Positions 1 to 7,510 of a stretch of 10,770 nucleotides of DNA are shown here, one piece after another. The DNA is from an uncultured Clostridia bacterium (lineage in GTDB: Bacteria > Bacillota > Clostridia > Oscillospirales > Ruminococcaceae). Where the stretch lies: the NCBI GenBank assembly GCA_947175045.1, contig CAMWLH010000043.1, positions 1-10,770 on the forward strand, given 5' to 3'. The notes beneath the pieces were generated by a model. It saw nothing but the letters and a program-made list of their open reading frames with translations. It did no database searches and was not told the DNA's origin. The stretch's first letter is position 1. The number at the start of each line of letters is the position of its first letter. Position numbers and translations under genes: made by a program.

Positions 1-653
1 CAATAATACATGGCATGGTTTTTGCAGCAGGAATATGGATTCTGTTATGTTGCAATCCAAAAACTAAAGATACTTTTAATAGTAAGATTGTGTGTTTGAT
101 ACCAATTAAAGTCATGACATCTATATTTATTTTGTCTACTATTATTTTAACCTGTGTAATGTGTGCGATTGTATATCAAATAGATTACATCAATGTCGGA
201 TACTCCAATAATATGACCGAAGCAATAACCGGCAATAACTATGTCGAGGAATATTATAAAGGGAAATCAGCCGATTGGGTTCAGATTGTCTTTCGACCTG
301 TTACCAACGGTAGAAGTTATCCACAGTCTCAAATGCTGAATTTGGATATTGTAGACGCTGAAACCGGAGAAATTGTTGGCTCAGGATCATGTTCTGCGAG
401 TGAATTTAAGGACAAGAGCAATTATACACTTAAAATCGATGATGTTGATATCAATAAGGATAAATGGTATATTTTCAGATATTACAGCCCCAAGGTTATT
501 GAAAATGAAGAAAATTACATGTATTTACTCTATTCAAATGCAGGAACGAGTGATCCTGATTGCCATTATGCATTGGTAAAGAATGGCACAGATGACAGTG
601 ATGAATATATTCCCGCAAATTATGATATCGGCGGAGAAATTTTGTTAAGCTAA
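1..653 (+). CDS. C-terminal part of a membrane protein with a large, probably extracellular domain (5' truncated)
   Basis: The frame is open to the left edge (first complete codon at 3-5), so the ATG at 15 is probably internal and the true start lies outside the window. Two hydrophobic segments are visible: one at the very start (GMVFAAGIWILLCC) and one about 30-52 residues after the ATG. The remaining ~155 residues are soluble, rich in Asn, Asp, Tyr and Ser, and contain no further membrane helix, so they probably sit outside the membrane as a beta-rich domain. I do not recognise the family. A last helix followed by an exposed C-terminal domain is compatible with a GT-C or YfhO/GtrC-like polytopic glycosyltransferase, which would fit a locus carrying a polyprenyl-phosphate sugar synthase and a flippase, but no catalytic motif is visible. 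Codon use is AT-rich, unlike the next three genes. The gene stops 35 bases before its neighbour. Confidence 0.6.
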   Translation, partial: IIHGMVFAAGIWILLCCNPKTKDTFNSKIVCLIPIKVMTSIFILSTIILTCVMCAIVYQIDYINVGYSNNMTEAITGNNYVEEYYKGKSADWVQIVFRPVTNGRSYPQSQMLNLDIVDAETGEIVGSGSCSASEFKDKSNYTLKIDDVDINKDKWYIFRYYSPKVIENEENYMYLLYSNAGTSDPDCHYALVKNGTDDSDEYIPANYDIGGEILLS

Positions 654-675
654 TTCGCTGTTCGTTGCTTTTAAT

Positions 676-684
676 GGGGGAGAG
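676..684 (+). promoter_or_regulatory. Ribosome binding site setting the dehydratase start at 689
   Basis: GGGGGAGAG lies just upstream of the ATG at 689, with its GGAG core (679-682) six bases away. This favours 689 over the in-frame TTG at 665 and ATG at 674; the latter overlaps the binding site itself. Confidence 0.7.
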
Positions 685-688
685 TTTT

Positions 689-2071
689 ATGAATATAATT
701 TTCGAAATGATTTCTTCGTGGAATAATGAACCAAGAACTAGTGAGCTAAAATCAATAATCGACTGGGTATGCGAAAAGAACGCCAGCCTGAGGGTGTCGA
801 TAACTCGCAATAAGCTGACCGACAGTGACGCTTGGTTTTATGACGAGGAACATGGCGAGATCCGCAACAAGAGCAACAGTTTCTTCCAAATACGCGGTCT
901 GCAGCAGTACCGAGACGGCGAAATGATATTAGAACAGCCAATTCTCATACAGGACGAGATCGGTTACCTCGGCATAATCTGCAAGGAGATCGACGGGGTT
1001 TTGCAGTTCCTGATGCAGGCTAAAATTGAGCCCGGCAATGTGAATAAAATTCAGATTTCCCCCACGATCCAGGCGACCAAGAGCAACTTCACCCAGAAGC
1101 ACGGTGGGAAAAAGCCCGCTTATCTTGACTATTTCCTCAACGCGAAGCCCGAAAATATCATTGTAGACCAGATTCAGTCGGAGCAGTCCTCGCGCTTTCT
1201 GGGCAAGCGAAACCGTAATATAATCATTATGGTTGACGAAGATATTGAGGTGCTCCCCAGCCATCGCTGGATGACCTTAGGAACCATCAAGCAGCTAATG
1301 AAAATTGACAATCTGGTCAACATGGACACGCGCACTGTTTTGTCCTGTATACCCTATTGCAGCGCCGAATTGTCGGATATGGAAAAGTGCGAGATCTACG
1401 AAATGTTCACGGACAAATCTCTTTTCCGCTCAATGTTTGGTGCGGGTGAGCGGGATTTCGTGCAGGTTTATCGCTACATAAACAATTACAAAATGCTGCA
1501 TGGATGTGAAAACAAGATCGTTCCGCTTACAGAATTGAAAAGCTGGAGCTTTACCGATGAGGAGATCGTTCACAAAAAAGGGTATCCCTTTAAGGTGATT
1601 TTCTGCGATATCGAAATAGAGGGCAGGGAGGTCACGCACTGGACGCAGCCGCTGTTTCAGGCGGAGGGAATGGCGACCTTCGGGCTTATTACCGCGGAAT
1701 TTGAGGGAGTGAAGAAATTCCTTGTTCATGCCAAGCCCGAAGCGGGCTGCTTTGACGGGATAGAATTAGCGCCGACCGTGCAGCTGGAGGCAGCTGTTCC
1801 CGAGAGCGAATACCTGCCGTTGGACAAGCTATTTTTTGAGCTTCTTGAAAATGGAGCGGAAATAAAAAACAACGTTATTTTATCAGAAGAGGGCGGCAGA
1901 TTTTATCATGAGCAGAACAGGAATATTATTCTGAACGTGACACCTGATAAGGTCGGAGAACTCCCTGAGGGCTACTTCTGGCTTGATTATAAAATGCTTA
2001 ATGAAATGGTGCAGTATAACAATGTGCTGGATATTCAGCTGCGGAATTTGCTGTCACTATTGGAGATGTAA
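689..2071 (+). CDS. NDP-hexose 2,3-dehydratase (EvaA/TylX3/SpnO family)
   Basis: Predicted to remove the C2 hydroxyl of dTDP-4-keto-6-deoxyglucose, giving an unstable 3,4-diketo-2,6-dideoxy sugar: the committed step to 2,6-dideoxyhexoses. At 460 residues it has the usual family length and the characteristic tandem duplication. Repeat 1 spans about residues 65-220, with SPTIQ at 124-128 and RNII at 176-179. Repeat 2 spans about 300-455, with REVTHWTQPL at 313-322, APTVQ at 361-365 and EGGRFYHEQNRNII at 401-414. The paired PT(I/V)Q and (R)NRNII motifs in the same order make the duplication plain. The start at 689 is chosen for its strong binding site. The gene runs directly into the oxidoreductase, whose binding site lies in this gene's last codons, so the two are probably translationally coupled. 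Known family members depend on the partner 3-ketoreductase to trap the product, which is the adjacent gene here. Family call is firm; the exact NDP-sugar is inferred from rfbA/rfbB downstream. Confidence 0.92.
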   Translation: MNIIFEMISSWNNEPRTSELKSIIDWVCEKNASLRVSITRNKLTDSDAWFYDEEHGEIRNKSNSFFQIRGLQQYRDGEMILEQPILIQDEIGYLGIICKEIDGVLQFLMQAKIEPGNVNKIQISPTIQATKSNFTQKHGGKKPAYLDYFLNAKPENIIVDQIQSEQSSRFLGKRNRNIIIMVDEDIEVLPSHRWMTLGTIKQLMKIDNLVNMDTRTVLSCIPYCSAELSDMEKCEIYEMFTDKSLFRSMFGAGERDFVQVYRYINNYKMLHGCENKIVPLTELKSWSFTDEEIVHKKGYPFKVIFCDIEIEGREVTHWTQPLFQAEGMATFGLITAEFEGVKKFLVHAKPEAGCFDGIELAPTVQLEAAVPESEYLPLDKLFFELLENGAEIKNNVILSEEGGRFYHEQNRNIILNVTPDKVGELPEGYFWLDYKMLNEMVQYNNVLDIQLRNLLSLLEM

Positions 2072-2072
2072 A

Positions 2073-3074
2073 ATGAAAATTAGAATTGGTGTGCTGTGCC
2101 CGTCGGAGATCGCGCTAAGACGGTTTATGCCGGCACTGATGAAATGTAAGGATTTTGAGTTCGCTGGAATATCCTCGGCGAGTGCGGAAGAATGGTTCGG
2201 AGAGCCGACAAGCGAGCTTGTAGAATCCGAAAAAGGCAAGGCGAAAAAGTTTACCGACAGCTACGGCGGCAGGCTTTTTGAGAGCTACAACGAGATGCTA
2301 GGCTCTCCCGAGATTGACGCGGTTTATATTCCGCTGCCGCCCGCCCTACATTTCAGATGGGCGAAAAAGGCGCTTGAAAACGGAAAGCATGTTTTAATTG
2401 AAAAGCCCTTCACGACCGCTCTTGCGGACACCAAGGAGTTGCTGGAAATTGCTAAGGCGAACGATCTTGCGGTGCATGAAAATTATATGTTCGTGTATCA
2501 TTCGCAGTTGGATTGGATAAAAAATAAGCTGCCCGAGATCGGTGAAATACGGCTTATAAGAATTGACTTCGGGTTTCCTTTCAGAGGTGCGAACGACTTC
2601 CGCTACATCAAGGAATTAGGCGGCGGAGCGTTGCTGGATTGCGGCGGATATACCGTTAAGCTGGCGGGATTATTCCTAGGCGAAAGCGCGATGATTACCG
2701 CCTCACAGCTGAATACAAAAAGCGGATTTGATGTGGATATCTACGGGAGCGCAACGCTGACCAACTTCGATGGGCTTACCGCTCAGATAGCTTTTGGAAT
2801 GGATAACAGCTATAAATGCAGCCTTGAAATATGGGGCAGCGAGGGGACGATATATACCAACCGCATTCTCACCGCGCCGGACGGGTTTGAGCCTGTCGTT
2901 ACTGTTAAAAAAGGTAATGATGAGCAGCAATTTACGCTTCCCGCGGACGATACGTTTGCTAAGTCAATTAAGTTCTTTGAAAAGTGCGTCGACAGTGAGC
3001 AAGTCCGCACCAAGCATTATAGTGAAATTCATCGTCAATCTGCAAGTGTCGAGAAGATATTAAGGGGTAATTGA
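2073..3074 (+). CDS. Gfo/Idh/MocA-family NDP-sugar 3-ketoreductase (KijD10-like)
   Basis: A 333-residue NAD(P)-dependent oxidoreductase. Its N-terminal Rossmann domain is followed by the family hallmarks: IPLPPALH at 86-93, the EKPF motif at 110-113 (catalytic lysine K111) and GGGALLDCGGY at 183-193 in the C-terminal beta-sheet domain. The likely reaction is reduction of the C3 keto group of the 3,4-diketo-2,6-dideoxy sugar made by the preceding enzyme, yielding a dTDP-4-keto-2,6-dideoxyhexose; KijD10 of kijanose synthesis is a precedent in the same superfamily. The ATG at 2073 begins one base after the upstream TAA and has GGAG at 2062-2065. An open frame reaches back to 1983, but that part overlaps the dehydratase and encodes Cys/Trp-rich non-homologous residues. 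Which C3 epimer is formed (gluco or allo) cannot be read from sequence. Adjacency to the dehydratase is the main support for the specific function. Confidence 0.87.
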   Translation: MKIRIGVLCPSEIALRRFMPALMKCKDFEFAGISSASAEEWFGEPTSELVESEKGKAKKFTDSYGGRLFESYNEMLGSPEIDAVYIPLPPALHFRWAKKALENGKHVLIEKPFTTALADTKELLEIAKANDLAVHENYMFVYHSQLDWIKNKLPEIGEIRLIRIDFGFPFRGANDFRYIKELGGGALLDCGGYTVKLAGLFLGESAMITASQLNTKSGFDVDIYGSATLTNFDGLTAQIAFGMDNSYKCSLEIWGSEGTIYTNRILTAPDGFEPVVTVKKGNDEQQFTLPADDTFAKSIKFFEKCVDSEQVRTKHYSEIHRQSASVEKILRGN

Positions 3075-3075
3075 T

Positions 3076-4209
3076 ATGATAAGATTTACAAAGTCGTCTG
3101 TCACGGAGCTTGAAGAAAAATATGTTTTGGACGCTTTGAAAAACGGCTCTCTATCGGGTGACGGAAAATATACATCAAAGGTGTATGAGCAGTTCAAAGA
3201 GCGCTTTGGCATCGATAGAATGCTGCTGACTACCTCGGGAACAACGGCGCTTGAAATGGCTTCGATCCTCATTGATCTGCAGGAGGGCGACGAGGTTATC
3301 GTTCCGTCGTTTACCTTTTCGTCGACGGTAAACGCTTTCCTTCTGCGCGGAGCAAAGCCCATTTTCTGCGATATCCGAAAAGATACCATGAATATAGACG
3401 AAACTCTTATAGAAAGTCTTATCACTCCCAGAACTAAGGCGATATATTGTGTGGATTACGCAGGAATCCCCTGCGATCTGGACAGGATAAATGAGATCGC
3501 GAACAAGCACGGAGTTTTTGTTATTGAGGACGCGGCGCAAGCGGTCGGCTCGAAATACAAGGGGAAATACTGCGGGACTCTGACGGAGTTCGGCTGCTTT
3601 TCCTTTCACGAAACAAAGAATTATGTCATGGGCGAGGGCGGCGGAATCGTAATCAACAATGAGAAATATATGGAACGCGCCGAGATAATCCGCGAAAAGG
3701 GAACTAACCGCCGTAATGTTCTCCGCGGATTGGTTGACAAGTACACATGGCATGACATAGGCTCATCGTTTCTGCCGTCAGATGTTTTAGCGGCAATTCT
3801 TGCGGCACAGATGGAGCGTTATGATGAGATAATGAACAAGCGCCTGAATGTGTGGAATACATACCATACAATTCTGGAGGATTGCGAAAAATCGGGGAAA
3901 TTGATCAGACAGTTTGTTCCCGATTATGCCGAGCACAACGGGCATATGTACAATATAATTCTTCCAAGCGAGGAAATCCGCGCTAAGCTCATTGCGGCTC
4001 TTAAAGAAAAAGAGATAATCTCGTATATATGCTATGTTCCGCTGCATTCCGCGCCAATGGGATTACATCTTGGCTGTGATCCCAAGGACTGCCCCGTGAC
4101 GGAGGATTACGGTAAGCGAGTTTTAAGGCTGCCGCTTTATGCGGATATGACGGCTGAGCAGGCGGAGTTTGTGGCGCAGGCGGTTTGTGATATCCTTGAA
4201 AATATGTAA
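3076..4209 (+). CDS. wecE: WecE-type NDP-4-keto-hexose 4-aminotransferase (DegT/DnrJ/EryC1 family)
   Basis: PLP-dependent sugar aminotransferase of 377 residues, full family length. Visible landmarks are SGTTALEM at 54-61 (cofactor phosphate region), EDAAQA at 151-156 (the Asp contacts the pyridine nitrogen) and FHETKNYVMGEGGG at 177-190 with the Schiff-base lysine at K181. The stretch around 206-230 (REKGTNRR, VDKYTW.DIGSS) closely follows E. coli WecE (RffA) as I remember it; WecE aminates C4 of dTDP-4-keto-6-deoxyglucose. Here the preceding two genes suggest the substrate is the 2-deoxygenated 4-keto sugar, so the product would be a dTDP-4-amino-2,4,6-trideoxyhexose; simple dTDP-Fuc4N-type product is the alternative. 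The lysine excludes a ColD-type 3-dehydrase, which has histidine there. One base separates it from the upstream stop; AAGGGG at 3062-3067 is the binding site. Family is firm, regiochemistry fairly firm, substrate inferred. Confidence 0.9.
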   Translation: MIRFTKSSVTELEEKYVLDALKNGSLSGDGKYTSKVYEQFKERFGIDRMLLTTSGTTALEMASILIDLQEGDEVIVPSFTFSSTVNAFLLRGAKPIFCDIRKDTMNIDETLIESLITPRTKAIYCVDYAGIPCDLDRINEIANKHGVFVIEDAAQAVGSKYKGKYCGTLTEFGCFSFHETKNYVMGEGGGIVINNEKYMERAEIIREKGTNRRNVLRGLVDKYTWHDIGSSFLPSDVLAAILAAQMERYDEIMNKRLNVWNTYHTILEDCEKSGKLIRQFVPDYAEHNGHMYNIILPSEEIRAKLIAALKEKEIISYICYVPLHSAPMGLHLGCDPKDCPVTEDYGKRVLRLPLYADMTAEQAEFVAQAVCDILENM

Positions 4210-4213
4210 GGAG
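4208..4213 (+). promoter_or_regulatory. Ribosome binding site deciding a TTG start at 4223
   Basis: AAGGAG overlaps the aminotransferase stop codon and sits nine bases before TTG 4223. The reading frame has no suitable ATG here: the ATG at 4216 is out of frame, and the in-frame ATG at 4169 lies inside the aminotransferase gene and would add 18 unrelated residues before the conserved KKIVIIGAS start. Confidence 0.7.
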
Positions 4214-4222
4214 ATATGCATT

Positions 4223-5362
4223 TTGAAGAAAATTGTTATTATTGGTGCAAGTGAGCTTCAAAATCCCTTGATATTAAAGGCGAAAGAAATGGGATTAGAA
4301 ACACATGTATTTGCGTGGGAAGATGGTTCAATAGGCGAAAAAACGGCGGATTACTTTTATCCTATCAGCATTATCGAAAAAGATAAAATATTGGAGAAGT
4401 GCAAAGAGATAAAGCCTAATGCGGTAGCATCTATAGCATCAGATTTAGCAAATGTTACAGTAAATTATTTGGCGAGCAATTTAGGACTTATCTCAAACAG
4501 TAAACGCAGTATCCTAGTTTCAACCAATAAGTTTGAGATGAGAAAGGCCTTTAAATCCGCAGGGATACCAACGCCTGACTTCAGACAATTTGGTCAATCC
4601 GATAATCTTGATGAAATAAAGAAAATGTGTCCGCCTATTATTGTTAAGCCGACCGACCGTTCTGGAAGCCGTAGTATAACAAAGATAGATCACATAAGCA
4701 ATCTGGAACCTGCAATTGAACGAGCAATAAATGATTCGTTTGAAAAGAAGGCAATAATTGAAGAATACATAGAAGGCAACGAGTATAGCTGCGAATGTAT
4801 TTCTTTTGAGGGCAAGCATTATTTTCTGACAATAACCAAGAAATTTACCACAGGTGCTCCGCATTACATCGAAACGGGACATATTCAGCCTTCTGATTTG
4901 GGTGATGATATGGTTGAGCGTGTCAAATCATTGATTTTCAGAGCCTTAGATGCGTTGGAAGTTTGTTATGGCGCATCTCATTCCGAATTTAAGGTTGATA
5001 AGAACGGCAATATAAATATAATTGAGATAGGTTCAAGAATGGGTGGTGATTGTATAGGATCTGATCTGGTGCGATTATCTACAGGATATGACTTCTTAAA
5101 GATGGTTATTCAAGTAGCATTAGGTGAACGACCTGAACTCTCAAAAAGTTCCGTGCCTAAATGCGCCGCTATTAAATATATCTGCTGTGATAAGGACATG
5201 GAGCATTTTGCGAGAATAAAGGAACTGTTTCCCGAAAATCTCGTCAGATACAGCAGTATGAGGAAAATTGATCACAAGGTTATTGACAGCTCGTCAAGAT
5301 TTGGGTTTTACATCGTCGAAGATAGTCAAGTTGAAAAAGTAGTTTCCATATTAGGACTGTAA
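4223..5362 (+). CDS. ATP-grasp family carboxylate-amine ligase (intact)
   Basis: A 379-residue ATP-grasp enzyme starting at TTG 4223. Residues 1-100 form the pre-ATP-grasp Rossmann-like domain (KKIVIIGASELQ, then SIASDLANVTVNYLA). The ATP-grasp core follows: IIVKPTDRSGSR at 139-150 with the ATP-binding lysine K142 and its flexible loop, IIEEYIEGNEYSCE at 178-191 (adenine-binding hinge), HSEFK at 253-257 and EIGSRMGGD at 268-276, carrying acidic and Asn-position residues typical of magnesium binding. Members of this superfamily join a carboxylate to an amine or similar nucleophile through an acyl phosphate. Lying directly after a sugar 4-aminotransferase, it could acylate the C4 amine of the sugar nucleotide or build the acyl group from smaller parts; this is inference, and the substrate cannot be read from sequence. 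It resembles the second, broken ATP-grasp gene in layout but is clearly diverged from it, so it is not a recent duplicate. Codon use is AT-richer than upstream genes. Confidence 0.85.
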   Translation: MKKIVIIGASELQNPLILKAKEMGLETHVFAWEDGSIGEKTADYFYPISIIEKDKILEKCKEIKPNAVASIASDLANVTVNYLASNLGLISNSKRSILVSTNKFEMRKAFKSAGIPTPDFRQFGQSDNLDEIKKMCPPIIVKPTDRSGSRSITKIDHISNLEPAIERAINDSFEKKAIIEEYIEGNEYSCECISFEGKHYFLTITKKFTTGAPHYIETGHIQPSDLGDDMVERVKSLIFRALDALEVCYGASHSEFKVDKNGNINIIEIGSRMGGDCIGSDLVRLSTGYDFLKMVIQVALGERPELSKSSVPKCAAIKYICCDKDMEHFARIKELFPENLVRYSSMRKIDHKVIDSSSRFGFYIVEDSQVEKVVSILGL

Positions 5363-5555
5363 AATCAGATGCATGGATGCTGCGCAAATACTTTATGGCG
5401 TAGTTTGAACAATTTTGAGGTGTAATTGTGAAAGAATATCATTGTTTCAGTCGTTTCTGGATATAGGCATATACTTAATACAATTGCAGCAGTGCCTTAA
5501 ATGAAGATTTTATACATTGCATAAATTTTTTAGAAATTAGGAGGAAAACAGAAAC
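5363..5555 (+). other. Intergenic gap of 193 bases, possibly decayed sequence
   Basis: This is by far the longest gap in an otherwise tightly packed block. It holds only short open stretches interrupted by stops. One reads KNIIVSVVSGYRHILNTIAAV in part around 5430-5493, and another MKILYIA around 5501-5521; both resemble the start of a gene without continuing. AT-rich hexamers are present (TATACT at 5470, TATACA at 5511), but I found no -35 partner at 16-18 bases, so I do not call a promoter. An imperfect 7-pair stem at 5385-5407 has a bulge and no following T-run, so it is not a terminator. Confidence 0.4.
5539..5544 (+). promoter_or_regulatory. Ribosome binding site for the second ATP-grasp gene
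   Basis: A perfect AGGAGG is placed eleven bases before ATG 5556. It shows that the broken gene still has intact translation signals. Confidence 0.7.
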
Positions 5556-6764
5556 ATGAAGAAAGTCATGGTAATTGCTGGTGGAAAATGGCAAATTCCA
5601 ATAATAAAGAGAGCCAAGGAAATGGGATACTATGTTATAAACACAAATTTATATAAGGATTCGCCAGGATTCGAATTTGCAGATGCTTACGAAGTGGTTG
5701 ACGTTCTTGATAAAGAAAAAAACCTGGAAGTCGCAAAAAAATATAAGCCAGATGGGATTATTTCAGATCAGTGTGAAATTGCGATACCAACAATAGCATA
5801 TGTTAGTCAATAACTGGGATTGCCAAGCATTGGAACAGAAAACGCTCAACTTTTTACAAATAAATATCTTATGAGAAAATTTTGTGAAAAGATTAAATAC
5901 CCATGTCCCAAATTTAAATTATGTAATAATTTAGACGAGGCTCTTGATTTCCTGGCATTATACAAAAAGGTTGTGATAAAGCCTTTAGACAGCCAATCAA
6001 GCAGAGGCGTTTTTACTGTTTCTACGCCTGAGGATTTAATTTTGCATTATAAAGAGACAAAAAGCTATACTCGGTGCAATGAATGTATATTGGTCGAGCA
6101 ACACATAAATGGGACAGAATTTACCATTGATGGAATAATGTGGAATGGAAAACATCGTTGCCTTGCTGTTTCTGAGAAAAAACATTTTACTGATTATCCA
6201 AATGTTGCCTCTGAACTCCTTTTTTCTTATAGCAAATACAATACGGACATATTAGAAAAACAACATAATTTTTTAATTGAATCCACTAAGTTACCATTTG
6301 GCATTACTCATTCTGAATATATTTTCGCTGAGGAGACCCAAACATTCTATCTCGTAGAAATGGCGGTACGGGGTGGTGGTGTCAACATTTCCAATAAAAT
6401 TGTTACAGCTGTATCTGGGGTTGATAATATTGGCTTTTTGATAAAGGCCAGCGTAGGAGATTATATTAATAGTCAATCATTATGTCCTAAATATAAAAAA
6501 TACGCTGTTTTGAAATTTTTTGATTTCCCAGAGGGCATCATAAAACAAATTCATGGAATCAATGCCATTAAAAACAACGAAAAAATTATTGATTATTGTG
6601 TGAATTTTAATGTTGGAGATACAATTTGTCCCCCCATAGATGATTCTAAACGGTCGGGATACTATACTGCCATTGCAGATTCCTATCAAGAACTTAAAAG
6701 AACGATGGAATACATTGATTCTAGTTTTTATATTGAAAGCGAGGTTAATTATGATAATCAATGA
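5556..6764 (+). pseudogene. Second ATP-grasp ligase, interrupted by one in-frame TAA at 5811-5813
   Basis: The reading frame continues unchanged on both sides of a single TAA. The 85 codons before it encode the N-terminal Rossmann-like domain (KKVMVIAGGKWQIPIIKRAKE), and the frame resumes as LGLPSIGTENAQ, exactly where such proteins have an alpha-helix then LGLPGIG-type motif. Counting the stop as residue 86, the product would be 402 residues. The core looks intact: VIKPLDSQSSRG at 140-151 with K142 as likely ATP lysine, LVEQHINGTEF at 179-189, and EMAVRGGG at 268-275. One base change (for example AAA or CAA to TAA) would explain it; a sequencing error is equally possible. No other frame damage is seen, so the lesion is recent or the remainder is still made. 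Reinitiation at TTG 5820 or a later ATG would give a protein lacking the first domain, and I see no good binding site there. It overlaps the amidohydrolase gene by 14 bases. Substrate unknown; probably a carboxylate-amine ligase in the same pathway as the first ATP-grasp enzyme. Confidence 0.8.
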
Positions 6765-7494
6765 CGCGCACTTTCATTTTGACATTAATAGTCATGATCC
6801 CATTAATGAATTGGTTAAAACTTTTGATAATAGCGGAATGACAAGTGGCCTTTTAATTCTAAACTACGACTGGGAAAAGAGAATCTACAAAGAAAATTGT
6901 AATCATGATTTTTTTAAGCGGGTGAAAATTGCTTCATTGATCTCCCCATATTCGCCCTATGATTTGGAGTTTTTTAATTTCGTTAAGGTTAATTCTGGTG
7001 AATGTTTCGTTAAAATACATCCTCGTATTTCATCTTTAAAAATTGATGATTTTCCAATGATTTTAAGCACCTTAAATAAAATAGAAACGAATGTAATAAT
7101 TGTCGACAGTTTTTATTTTGGTGCCAAAATAAATAGCCACATTGGAATCGAATTGGCTGTTTATCTAGCAGAAGCTTTGCCACAAAAGAAGATAATAGTT
7201 GCTCATTCCGGTGGACACAAGCTTTTGGAGTGTATGCTGTATACAAGAGAACTAAAAAATATTTTTTATGATATTGCTTTGATCCATTGTTATTTGGAAA
7301 ATACATCTGTTGAAAAAGACATTATACATTTTATGAAGTTCACACATTCTAGGATAATGTATGGATCAGATTATCCGGATTTCAGCTTTGATAGATCAAT
7401 TAAAAAATCTCTTTTACTATGTAATCAAGCTGGACTAACATCGTTGGATACAGAAAATATTATGGGAAACAATTTCTTAAAAATTTATGATTAA
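6751..7494 (+). CDS. Small amidohydrolase-superfamily (Amidohydro_2-type) TIM-barrel protein
   Basis: A 247-residue protein with the metal-site pattern of the amidohydrolase superfamily: HxH at H7/H9 in the first strand (NDAHFHFD), KIHP with H90, VAHSGGH with H152 and H156, and GSDYP with D207 near the end. The spacing fits the Amidohydro_2 group, whose members act as hydrolases, decarboxylases or hydratases (for example LigJ, ACMSD, gamma-resorcylate decarboxylase). No signal peptide is seen, so it acts in the cytoplasm. The start at 6751 is chosen because the HxH motif follows at once and AGCGAGG lies at 6738-6744; the frame is open further upstream but overlaps the ATP-grasp coding sequence. 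The 14-base overlap implies translational coupling to the broken ATP-grasp gene, and the RraA-family gene begins 16 bases after its stop. A role in making or trimming a carboxylic acid for the sugar is inference. It is short for the group (often near 300 residues), yet all landmarks are present. Confidence 0.75.
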   Translation: MIINDAHFHFDINSHDPINELVKTFDNSGMTSGLLILNYDWEKRIYKENCNHDFFKRVKIASLISPYSPYDLEFFNFVKVNSGECFVKIHPRISSLKIDDFPMILSTLNKIETNVIIVDSFYFGAKINSHIGIELAVYLAEALPQKKIIVAHSGGHKLLECMLYTRELKNIFYDIALIHCYLENTSVEKDIIHFMKFTHSRIMYGSDYPDFSFDRSIKKSLLLCNQAGLTSLDTENIMGNNFLKIYD

Positions 7495-7497
7495 CAC

Positions 7498-7503
7498 GGA
7501 GGG
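7498..7503 (+). promoter_or_regulatory. Ribosome binding site deciding the RraA-family start at 7511
   Basis: GGAGGG is seven bases before ATG 7511. The upstream in-frame ATG at 7487 overlaps the amidohydrolase stop region and would place this binding site inside the coding sequence. Confidence 0.65.
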
Positions 7504-7510
7504 CACTACA

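Noticed and set aside
3175..3753. A 192-codon open frame on the minus strand opposite the aminotransferase gene
   Set aside because: It lies wholly within a well-recognised gene, its translation shows no family motif and is rich in Arg, Ser and Cys as expected for an antisense shadow.
3076..4209. ColD-like C3 dehydrase or 3-aminotransferase
   Set aside because: The lysine at position 181 is present (ColD has histidine), and the C-terminal half follows WecE closely rather than the DesV/TylB 3-aminotransferase pattern.
5385..5407. Imperfect inverted repeat CAAATAC/GTAGTTTG as a terminator
   Set aside because: The stem is short, AT-rich and bulged, and no run of T follows it.
5470..5516. Promoter built on TATACT (5470) or TATACA (5511)
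   Set aside because: The nearest -35-like hexamers, such as TTGCAG at 5484, give a spacing of about 21 bases; no 16-18 base arrangement was found.
5811..5813. Stop codon recoding as selenocysteine or pyrrolysine
   Set aside because: Those use TGA and TAG; this codon is TAA, and no downstream hairpin of the SECIS kind was evident.
5790..5825. Frameshift as the cause of the split ATP-grasp gene
   Set aside because: Both halves are in the same frame and join without loss of conserved positions, so a base substitution is sufficient.
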